Assembly: GCA_013361745.1 (NCBI GenBank)
Contig: JABFXM010000329.1
Location: 1-5,711, forward strand
Length of the DNA: 5,711 nt
From: Gemmatimonadaceae bacterium
GTDB lineage: Bacteria > Gemmatimonadota > Gemmatimonadetes > Gemmatimonadales > Gemmatimonadaceae
Reading direction: 5' to 3'
A program made the translations under genes and the position numbers. Of this stretch, positions 1-4,812 are shown piece by piece. How positions within the stretch are numbered: the first letter of the stretch is position 1; every line of letters begins with the position of its first letter. Under the pieces are notes generated by a model. That model saw nothing but the letters and a program-made list of their open reading frames with translations. It was not told the origin of the DNA and did not search any database.

Positions 1-1138
1 AGAGAAGGAGTGGCGCCATGGACTTCGGCACGTAGACGCGGCTCGCCGCCGAGCACTTCTGTCCCTGGTACTCGAAGCCGCCGCGCACGATCGCGACGGC
101 CAGCGCCGCCGGGTCCGCGCTCGCGTGCGCGAGGATGAAGTCCTTCCCTCCCGTCTCGCCGACGATGCGCGGGTACGAGCGGTAGCTCGCCATGTTGCCG
201 CCGATCGTCTTCCACATGTTGTTGAAGACCGCCGTGCTCCCCGTGAAGTGCACCCCCGCGAGATCGTGATGCGAGAGCGCGACCTCGGAGATCATCGCCG
301 GGTCGCCGGGAAGGAAGTTGATGACTCCCGGCGGAAGTCCCGCCTCCTCGAGGATCTTCAGCGTGTACCACGCGCTCATCATCGCCGTCGCCGCGGGCTT
401 CCAGATCACGGTGTTCCCCATCAGCGCCGGCGCCGTCGGCAGGTTGCCGCCGATCGCGGTGAAGTTGAAGGGCGTCACCGCGTAGACGAATCCCTCGAGC
501 GGGCGGTAGTCCATGGTGTTCCAGAACCCCGCCGGCGAGAGCGGCTGCTCGCGATACAGCTCCTGCGCGAAGCCGACGTTGAAGCGCCAGAAGTCGATCA
601 GCTCGCAGGCGCTGTCGATCTCCGCCTGGAACGCGGTCTTCGACTGGCCGAGCATCGTCGCCGCGTTGAGCGTCGAGCGGCGCGTCATCGAGAGCAGCTC
701 CGCCGCGCGGAGGAACACCGCCGCGCGATCCTCCCAGCTCCACGCCGCCCACTCGCGATGTGCCTTCGCCGCCGCGTCGATCGCCTGCGTCACGTGCTCG
801 CGCTTCGCCTTGTGGAAGTCGGCGAGCACGTGCTGGTGCGCGTGCGGCATCACCGCCTGTCCGAGATCGCCGGTGCGGATCTCCTTTCCGCCGATCACGA
901 GCGGGATCTCGATGCGTTCCGCGCTCATCGACGCGAGCCGCTCCTTGAGCGCCTTCCGCTCGGGTGACCCGGGCGCGTACGACTTCACCGGCTCGTTCAC
1001 CGGTGTGGGGACGTGACGCACGCCCGCGAAGGCGGTGAGCCCCGTCCCGTCGGCGACGCGATCGGTGGGAGTGGCGGGCGGGTTCGTATTCGTGGCGCGC
1101 GTGTTCGCGGCGGCGGGAACGGCGGGAGCGGCTGACAT
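1..1138 (-). CDS. pruA: L-glutamate gamma-semialdehyde (1-pyrroline-5-carboxylate) dehydrogenase, ALDH4A1 type; 3' end cut by window edge
   Basis: This enzyme oxidises P5C/glutamate semialdehyde to glutamate with NAD+, the second step of proline catabolism in the cytoplasm. Reading the reverse strand from the ATG at 1138 gives 379 uninterrupted codons. They follow the animal ALDH4A1 pattern rather than the bacterial PutA fusion: NEPV...GSPER near residues 45-60, GFWNTMDYRPLEGF, PFNFTAIGGN with the oxyanion Asn at about 225, LPPGVINFLPGD, HFTGS, IVGETGGKD with the general base Glu at about 328, and FEYQGQKCSA with the catalytic Cys at about 362. The Glu-to-Cys distance of 34 matches what I recall for human ALDH4A1 (314/348). 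Roughly the last 170-190 residues lie off the left edge. The first ~40 residues are an Ala/Pro/Thr-rich leader not expected in the fold. The ATG is chosen because a GAGGA site lies 5 nt upstream. No proline dehydrogenase domain precedes it, so any PRODH must be separate. Confidence 0.95.
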   Translation of the reverse strand, partial: MSAAPAVPAAANTRATNTNPPATPTDRVADGTGLTAFAGVRHVPTPVNEPVKSYAPGSPERKALKERLASMSAERIEIPLVIGGKEIRTGDLGQAVMPHAHQHVLADFHKAKREHVTQAIDAAAKAHREWAAWSWEDRAAVFLRAAELLSMTRRSTLNAATMLGQSKTAFQAEIDSACELIDFWRFNVGFAQELYREQPLSPAGFWNTMDYRPLEGFVYAVTPFNFTAIGGNLPTAPALMGNTVIWKPAATAMMSAWYTLKILEEAGLPPGVINFLPGDPAMISEVALSHHDLAGVHFTGSTAVFNNMWKTIGGNMASYRSYPRIVGETGGKDFILAHASADPAALAVAIVRGGFEYQGQKCSAASRVYVPKSMAPLLL

Positions 1139-1143
1139 GATCT

Positions 1144-1148
1144 TCCTC
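1144..1148 (-). promoter_or_regulatory. Shine-Dalgarno site of the P5C dehydrogenase gene
   Basis: On the reverse strand GAGGA is followed by 5 nt (agatc) and then the ATG at 1138. Good complementarity and spacing fix this start despite the unusual low-complexity N-terminus of the protein. Confidence 0.75.
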
Positions 1149-1165
1149 GGGCTGGATGCTACTTA

Positions 1166-1194
1166 ATCCTATTCCCATGGGCGGACGAATTGAA
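1166..1194 (-). promoter_or_regulatory. Candidate sigma70-like promoter for the P5C dehydrogenase gene
   Basis: On the reverse strand, TTCAAT (1194-1189) and TAGGAT (1171-1166) are separated by exactly 17 nt, matching the -35 and -10 consensus at about 3/6 and 4/6 positions. This is the most A+T-rich patch between the divergent genes. A start near 1159 would give a leader of about 20 nt. The spacer contains the short palindrome CCCATGGG, which could be chance or an operator. This rests on motif spacing only. Confidence 0.4.
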
Positions 1195-1205
1195 CCGCGC
1201 GACGG

Positions 1206-1280
1206 GCTGGAGGCAGGAGGCTGCAAGCTGGAGGCGACGGCCACCGCGTCGCCTCCAGCGTCCAGCCTATAGCTTTCAGC
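1206..1280. repeat. Heptamer-built symmetric inverted repeat (REP-like intergenic hairpin)
   Basis: The left arm is four consecutive 7-mers, GCTGGAG, GCAGGAG, GCTGCAA, GCTGGAG (1206-1233), followed by GCGACG. The right arm is CGTCGC followed by CTCCAGC, GTCCAGC, CTATAGC, TTTCAGC (1253-1280). Each right-hand 7-mer is a reverse-complement variant of a GCTxxAx unit. The arms are 34 nt each around a 7-nt loop (1240-1246). The inner 13 bp (1227-1239 with 1247-1259) pair perfectly. Over the full arms I count 27 of 34 Watson-Crick pairs, plus two G-U pairs if transcribed. It lies between divergent genes and ends 4 nt before the lipoprotein start codon. It resembles a dispersed REP-type element; it lacks a T-tract and so is not a standard terminator. 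Confidence 0.8.
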
Positions 1281-1284
1281 CTCC

Positions 1285-2091
1285 ATGCGGATACGCACGA
1301 CGATTTTTCTCCTGAGCCTCGCGGGCTGCACCGGCCTCTCCACGCCCGTCAGCTGGCGCGACGCGAGCGCGCACGACGCCGACGCGCTTCCCGGCCGCCT
1401 CGCGCTCCGCGGCGACAGCGCGGTCTTTCTCGCCGACACACTCGCCGCGGGAGTGACGCTTCCCGCGGGCGCGTGTCCGGGGAGCGCGCGCGTCGCGTGG
1501 AGCGGCGCGAGCGGTGCCGAGCGCTACGTCGTCTGGTGGGCGCCGCGCGCCGACTCGAGCGCCGCGCTCCTCTCGGCGCGCAGCACCGACGGGGGAAGGA
1601 GCTGTGGCGCACCGGAGCCGGTGGATACCGTCGATCGCTCGACGGCCGGATGCGACCGCCCGCCGCCCGCGATCGCCGCAGATTCCGCGAGTGGCTACGT
1701 CCACGTGGCGTACAGCATGCGAGCGCCGGAGGGGACGGGGATCTTCTTCTCGCACTCCATGGAGCACGGCCACATGTACCACTCGCCGGTCGCGATCATG
1801 TACGGGGACGTCCCGCGCGATGTGGCGATCGCCTCCCTCGGCGACACCGTCGCCGTCGCCTTCGTCCAGCCGACGCGCTCGCGTCCCGAGCTCGGGCTCG
1901 CGCTCTCGCGCACGATGGGGCACATCTTCGAGGAGCGCGTCACCGTGCCGGGGACGGGCGACGCCAGCGACCCCGCGGTCGCTCTCGCGCCCGGGAAGAT
2001 CGCCGTCGCGTGGGTGCAGCGCGCCCCCGAGTCGGCCTCCGTGCTGATGACCCGCGTCGGCATCCGCGCCGGCGCGAAGACCAACCGCTAG
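1285..2091 (+). CDS. Predicted lipoprotein with partial BNR/sialidase-like beta-propeller character
   Basis: I do not recognise a named family. The 268-residue product starts with a short signal peptide (MRIRTTIFLLSLAGC) whose LAGC lipobox predicts lipidation at Cys15 and export to the envelope. The start is forced: an in-frame TAG lies at 1270-1272, and no other start keeps the signal peptide. No Shine-Dalgarno site is visible. The mature part has about four strand-rich segments ending in VAW/VAY/VAF-like strands (near residues 69-86, 138-155, 187-195, 238-245). STDGGRSC (100-107) resembles an Asp-box, and more decayed versions occur near 158-165 and 209-216. This suggests a small or incomplete propeller; the catalytic arginine triad of true sialidases is not evident, so an enzymatic role is not claimed. 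HSMEHGHMYH (157-166) is an unusual His/Met cluster. The gene is followed after 10 nt by nfo, so the two are probably co-transcribed. Confidence 0.8.
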   Translation: MRIRTTIFLLSLAGCTGLSTPVSWRDASAHDADALPGRLALRGDSAVFLADTLAAGVTLPAGACPGSARVAWSGASGAERYVVWWAPRADSSAALLSARSTDGGRSCGAPEPVDTVDRSTAGCDRPPPAIAADSASGYVHVAYSMRAPEGTGIFFSHSMEHGHMYHSPVAIMYGDVPRDVAIASLGDTVAVAFVQPTRSRPELGLALSRTMGHIFEERVTVPGTGDASDPAVALAPGKIAVAWVQRAPESASVLMTRVGIRAGAKTNR

Positions 2092-2101
2092 AGACCCGCG
2101 A

Positions 2102-2998
2102 ATGAGCACGCACTACTTCGGCGCACACACCATCGACAACGGCGGGATCGACATGGCGGCACGGCGCGCCGGCGCGTCGGCCATGCAGGCGCTGCAGATC
2201 TTCACCGCGGTGCCCAAGTACTACAACGAGAAGATCGGCGTCCGCCCCGAGCGCGCCGAGCGCTTTCGCGAAGCGCTGAAGACGACGCAGATCCCGTCGC
2301 TGGGCGTCGTCGCGCACGCCGCGTACGTCCTCAACGTCGCCACTCCCGACGAGACGAAGTGGGGACGCGCCAACGCCGGCCTGACGAAGGAGCTCGAGCG
2401 CGCGACGATCCTCGGCCTCGGGATGGTCTGCTTCCACCCCGGCGCGGCGACCGACGGTGACCGCGTCGCGGGCGCGAAGCGCGTCGGCCAGGCGATCACC
2501 AACGCCCTGCGCACCGTCGAGGGAGACACGAAGCTCCTCGTCGAGAACACCGCCGGGGCGGGGAGCACCGTCGGTCGCACGCCGGAGGAAGTGGGGATGA
2601 TCCTCGCCAGCGTCCCCGACGCGCTCCGCCATCGCACCGGCTACGGGCTCGACACCTGTCACCTCTTCGCCGCCGGCTACGACCTGGCCTTCGGTCCCGA
2701 CGCGCCCGCGCTCATCCTCGACGAGTTCGAAAATGCGACCGGCGTCACACCCTCGTTCTTCCACCTGAACGACAGTGCCGGCGCGCTCGGCTCGAACACC
2801 GACCGTCACGAGCTGATCGGCGATGGACAGATCGGCACGGACGCGTTCCGCTGGCTGCTCGCCGACAGGCGCACGCGCGGCATCCCCCTCGTCCTCGAGA
2901 CACCACAGAAGAACTACGACGTCGCCGAGGACGATCCGAGTCCCGATCCCTGGGACGAGAAGATGATGCGATTGCTCGAAACGCTGGCGGGGGATTGA
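2102..2998 (+). CDS. nfo: Endonuclease IV (AP endonuclease family 2, deoxyribonuclease IV)
   Basis: This enzyme cleaves the DNA backbone 5' of abasic sites and removes 3'-blocking groups in base excision repair; it is cytoplasmic and uses a trinuclear zinc centre in a TIM barrel. The 298 residues cover the whole family length (E. coli Nfo is about 285). All nine metal ligands can be placed: His72, His112, Glu148, Asp184, His187, His221, Asp234, His236 and Glu266, a constant 3-5 residue offset from the E. coli set. Family motifs include FGAHTIDNGG at the N-terminus, GLDTCH, FHLNDS, DRHELIGDGQIG and LVLETP. The ATG begins the canonical first strand and no better start exists, although the 10-nt gap after the lipoprotein gene has only a weak GAG as ribosome site, so translational coupling is possible. 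No clear terminator follows. Confidence 0.97.
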   Translation: MSTHYFGAHTIDNGGIDMAARRAGASAMQALQIFTAVPKYYNEKIGVRPERAERFREALKTTQIPSLGVVAHAAYVLNVATPDETKWGRANAGLTKELERATILGLGMVCFHPGAATDGDRVAGAKRVGQAITNALRTVEGDTKLLVENTAGAGSTVGRTPEEVGMILASVPDALRHRTGYGLDTCHLFAAGYDLAFGPDAPALILDEFENATGVTPSFFHLNDSAGALGSNTDRHELIGDGQIGTDAFRWLLADRRTRGIPLVLETPQKNYDVAEDDPSPDPWDEKMMRLLETLAGD

Positions 2999-3149
2999 GC
3001 GTCTCTGCTGCCGTGGACGCGTGCGGAGTCGCGCGCCCAGAGGGAAATCGAGGGTGCCTCACGGTTGCGGCACGGCGTTTTCAGAGGGGCGAGAGTCGAT
3101 TTCTCCTATGAAAAATCGCGCGCGGCCTATTGCGCGTCCCGCAGGTCGA

Positions 3150-3155
3150 TATAGT
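3150..3155 (+). promoter_or_regulatory. Candidate -10 element of the SWIB gene
   Basis: TATAGT matches the -10 consensus at 5 of 6 positions in an A+T-enriched patch inside a G+C-rich spacer. It would start a transcript near 3162 with a leader of about 60 nt. No good -35 sits at 16-18 nt; TTGCGC at 3130-3135 is only 14 nt away. The 223-nt gap after nfo and the strong SD that follows fit an independent promoter. Confidence 0.4.
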
Positions 3156-3209
3156 TTGTGCCCCGTCGGACAGGTATTTCCCTCGTGAAACCGGACTCCG
3201 ATCACTCAC

Positions 3210-3214
3210 AGGAG
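3210..3214 (+). promoter_or_regulatory. Shine-Dalgarno site of the SWIB gene
   Basis: AGGAG lies 7 nt before the ATG at 3222. It is the best ribosome site on the plus strand of this window, where the other genes have weak sites or none, which suggests high expression of this protein. Confidence 0.85.
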
Positions 3215-3221
3215 ACACAGC

Positions 3222-3620
3222 ATGGCAGCCAGAAAGAAGGGCGGCGCGAAGAAGGGTGGCGCCAAGAAGGGCGCGAAGAAGAGCAGCAGCGCGAAGCGCG
3301 GTAGCGCGAAGAAGGGCGCGAAGAAGAGCAGCTCGCGCAAGAGCGCCGGCAAGAAGCGCAGCGGCGCGAAGCGCACCCCGAACGCGGCCTTCATGAAGCC
3401 GATGCAGCCGAGCGAGCAGCTCTCGGCCGTCGTCGGCAGCAGCCCGATGCCGCGCACCGAGGTCACGAAGAAGCTCTGGGGGTACATCAAGCGGAAAGGC
3501 CTCCAGGATCCCAAGGAGCGCCGCATGATCAACGCCGACGAGAACCTCCGCCCGATCTTCAAGAAGGATCAGGTGTCGATGTTCGACATGACGAAGCTCG
3601 TCAACAAGCACCTGTCGTAA
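3222..3620 (+). CDS. SWIB/MDM2-domain protein with histone H1-like Lys-rich N-terminal tail
   Basis: The 132-residue protein has two parts. Residues 1-51 are a tail of AKKG/SSS-type units with 17 Lys, 5 Arg and no acidic residue, resembling the C-terminal tails of H1 and bacterial H1-like proteins. Residues about 56-132 form a complete SWIB domain: AFMKPMQPSEQLSAVVG, then PRTEVTKKLWGYIKRKGLQ, DPKERRMINADENLRPIF and a final MFDMTKLVNKHL. SWIB domains are best known from eukaryotic SWI/SNF complexes and MDM2; bacterial SWIB proteins, including chlamydial ones, are known but poorly characterised. The tail predicts DNA binding and a nucleoid-associated role, which is inference; the partner of the SWIB pocket is unknown. 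The gene stands alone, with a good SD, a candidate -10 box and an intrinsic terminator 25 nt after the stop. Confidence 0.93.
   Translation: MAARKKGGAKKGGAKKGAKKSSSAKRGSAKKGAKKSSSRKSAGKKRSGAKRTPNAAFMKPMQPSEQLSAVVGSSPMPRTEVTKKLWGYIKRKGLQDPKERRMINADENLRPIFKKDQVSMFDMTKLVNKHLS
3264..3332 (+). repeat. Internal direct repeat in the basic tail of the SWIB gene
   Basis: A 24-nt stretch at 3264-3287, encoding KKGAKKSS, recurs identically at 3309-3332, 45 nt later. Both copies are in the same frame and belong to a longer run of 12-18 nt AAGAAG-beginning units. Identity at synonymous positions suggests recent slippage or duplication within the tail, so tail length may vary between relatives. Confidence 0.7.
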
Positions 3621-3643
3621 GCTTCGCGACTCGGCGATATGCG

Positions 3644-3673
3644 AGGGGCGCACCAGCAATGGTGCGCCCTTTT
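3644..3673 (+). terminator. Intrinsic (rho-independent) terminator of the SWIB gene
   Basis: GGGCGCACC (3646-3654) pairs perfectly with GGTGCGCCC (3661-3669) around a 6-nt loop (agcaat), followed by TTTT (3670-3673). G-U and A-U pairs at the base (3645 and 3644) can extend the stem to 11 bp. It begins 23-25 nt after the SWIB stop codon. It is the only textbook terminator in the window and separates the SWIB unit from lepB. Confidence 0.9.
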
Positions 3674-3742
3674 CGCGTTCGCGGCGGACGAATGCCGCTC
3701 GGCGGCGTCGGCAAAGGAGAATGGCCTCGCTGCCAGACCTTC

Positions 3743-3798
3743 GATGCAGGTCTCCGTGGTGAGTGCAGTCGTCTCCATTGTTGATGCAGTGTTCTCCC
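3743..3798. repeat. Short degenerate repeat with 21-nt phasing
   Basis: TCTCC occurs at 3751, 3772 and 3793, exactly 21 nt apart, each preceded by TGCAG (3745, 3764, 3785) at a gap of 1-3 nt. Units two and three are the most alike. The 21-nt period equals two helical turns and also seven codons. It may be a row of protein-binding sites upstream of lepB, a decayed heptapeptide-repeat coding remnant, or chance. Confidence 0.45.
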
Positions 3799-3932
3799 CC
3801 ATGCTGTTGCCGGTGCAAAGCCCAGCAGGCGAACGTCCGCCCCGCCACCGCGGAGCCACGACCCGCGTTCGGAGCGATCCGATGCCACCCCGCAGAGCCA
3901 GACAGCCCGTGCCGCACGAGCCGTCCGGGTCG

Positions 3933-3938
3933 TATCTT
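3933..3938 (+). promoter_or_regulatory. Possible -10 element upstream of lepB
   Basis: TATCTT in the context GGTCGTATCTTC is loosely like the box before the SWIB gene (GGTCGATATAGT). It would give a leader of roughly 50 nt before the lepB GTG. No convincing -35 is visible. A promoter somewhere here is expected because a strong terminator lies upstream. Confidence 0.3.
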
Positions 3939-3996
3939 CCCAGCCGGCTCGCCTCCACGCCGAAACAGTCTGGCGCTCCTCTCCGTCTCGCATCCC

Positions 3997-4812
3997 GTGG
4001 CCAGTAAACGCACGCCCTCGTCCAACAAGCCGAAGAGCACCGTCGCGCAGGCGCGCGGCGGCAAGCGTCCGGCCTCCGGTCGTACCTGGGAGAACTTCAA
4101 GTCCATCGTCGCGCTCGTCGCGATCTTCCTCGGCATTCGCGCCTTCATCATCGAGGCGTATCGCATCCCCTCGGGGAGCATGGAGCCGAGCCTGCTCGTC
4201 GGTGACTGGCTGTTCGTGAACAAGTTCATCTACGGCCCAACGATCCCCTTCACGAACCACCCGATCCGAGTTCGCATTCCGGGGACGCCGATCCGCTTCT
4301 ACCGCGATCCGCGGCGCGGGGACATCGTCGTCTTCCAGTCGCCGCCGCAGATCGATCAGCCGGAGGATCCGACGCCGACGCTCGTCAAGCGCGTGATCGG
4401 GATGCCGGGCGACACGATCTACATGCGCCAGGGACTCGTCTACGTGAACGGGATCGCGCAGCGGCAGGGCTACGGCGCGCACGAGCCGCCGTCGCCGGAC
4501 GAGCAGCACCGGTACGACCCGCTCTTCGATTGGCAGCACGCCTTCGAGATTCGCGGCACGCGCTTCGGCGCGCCCCCCGCGCAGCCGACGCACGACGACT
4601 GGGGGCCGCTGCGGATCCCCGAGAATCGCTACATGATGCTCGGCGACAACCGCTACAACTCGAAGGACAGCCGCTACTGGGGACTCGTCCCGCGGACCAA
4701 CGTGCGCGGCCAGCCGATGTTCGTGTACTACTCGTACGATCCCGAGTGCGGCTCGGGCGTCTGCTTCCTCACCGACATTCGCTGGAAGCGGCTGGGCCAC
4801 CTCATCCGGTGA
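3997..4812 (+). CDS. lepB: Signal peptidase I
   Basis: This membrane-anchored serine protease (Ser/Lys dyad, family S26) removes signal peptides from exported proteins at the outer face of the cytoplasmic membrane. From the GTG at 3997 it has 271 residues: a basic cytoplasmic N-terminus (1-30), one membrane helix (about 34-52), then the catalytic domain. Ser61 in IPSGSMEPSL is the nucleophile and Lys131 in LVKRVIGMPGD the general base. The last family box is GDNRYNSKDSRYWG (216-229), with Tyr220 where E. coli LepB has Asp; the functionally noted Asp (224) and Ser (222) remain. The region between the Lys box and this box is Pro- and acid-rich. The start is uncertain in detail: no SD precedes the GTG, but the only in-frame alternatives are ATGs at 3763/3784, which would add 70-80 implausible Pro/Cys/Arg-rich residues. 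The stop overlaps the next start. Confidence 0.95.
   Translation: MASKRTPSSNKPKSTVAQARGGKRPASGRTWENFKSIVALVAIFLGIRAFIIEAYRIPSGSMEPSLLVGDWLFVNKFIYGPTIPFTNHPIRVRIPGTPIRFYRDPRRGDIVVFQSPPQIDQPEDPTPTLVKRVIGMPGDTIYMRQGLVYVNGIAQRQGYGAHEPPSPDEQHRYDPLFDWQHAFEIRGTRFGAPPAQPTHDDWGPLRIPENRYMMLGDNRYNSKDSRYWGLVPRTNVRGQPMFVYYSYDPECGSGVCFLTDIRWKRLGHLIR

Larger units (their letters stand above)
3674..3996. other. Apparently non-coding spacer between the SWIB terminator and lepB
   Basis: I see no convincing gene in these ~320 nt. Open frames that cross it on both strands run through the terminator or over the SWIB gene, have Pro/Arg/Cys-rich shadow compositions and no family resemblance. An AAAGGAGA at 3715-3722 abuts an ATG at 3721 with no proper spacing and opens only a 13-codon frame. 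What is visible is the phased repeat at 3743-3798 and a possible -10 box at 3933. No tRNA or recognisable riboswitch was seen by eye. Confidence 0.6.

Noticed and set aside
125..1016. Long plus-strand open frames opposite the dehydrogenase
   Set aside because: They are Arg-rich antisense shadows of the clearly conserved minus-strand gene, with no family resemblance.
1276..2109. Minus-strand open frame opposite the lipoprotein gene
   Set aside because: Its composition is a shadow of G+C-rich coding sequence; the plus strand has the signal peptide and lipobox.
3054..3081. Possible nfo terminator: GTGCC, 10-nt loop, GGCAC, then TTTT
   Set aside because: The stem is only 5 bp with a large loop, and 4 nt separate it from the T-run; too weak to annotate.
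3108..3188. 26-codon open frame from the ATG at 3108 upstream of the SWIB gene
   Set aside because: It has no ribosome site, unremarkable composition and runs through the candidate -10 element.
3917..3951. 7-bp inverted repeat (CGAGCCG ... CGGCTCG) flanking the possible lepB -10 box
   Set aside because: Short G+C-only arms 21 nt apart are expected by chance in such sequence.
3639..4007. 122-codon plus-strand open frame between SWIB and lepB
   Set aside because: It starts inside the terminator region without a ribosome site and becomes Pro/Arg-rich with no recognisable domain.
3081..4229. Long minus-strand open frame across the SWIB gene, spacer and start of lepB
   Set aside because: It covers two confidently identified plus-strand genes and a terminator; its Leu/Arg/Ala runs are the antisense of the Lys-rich tail.
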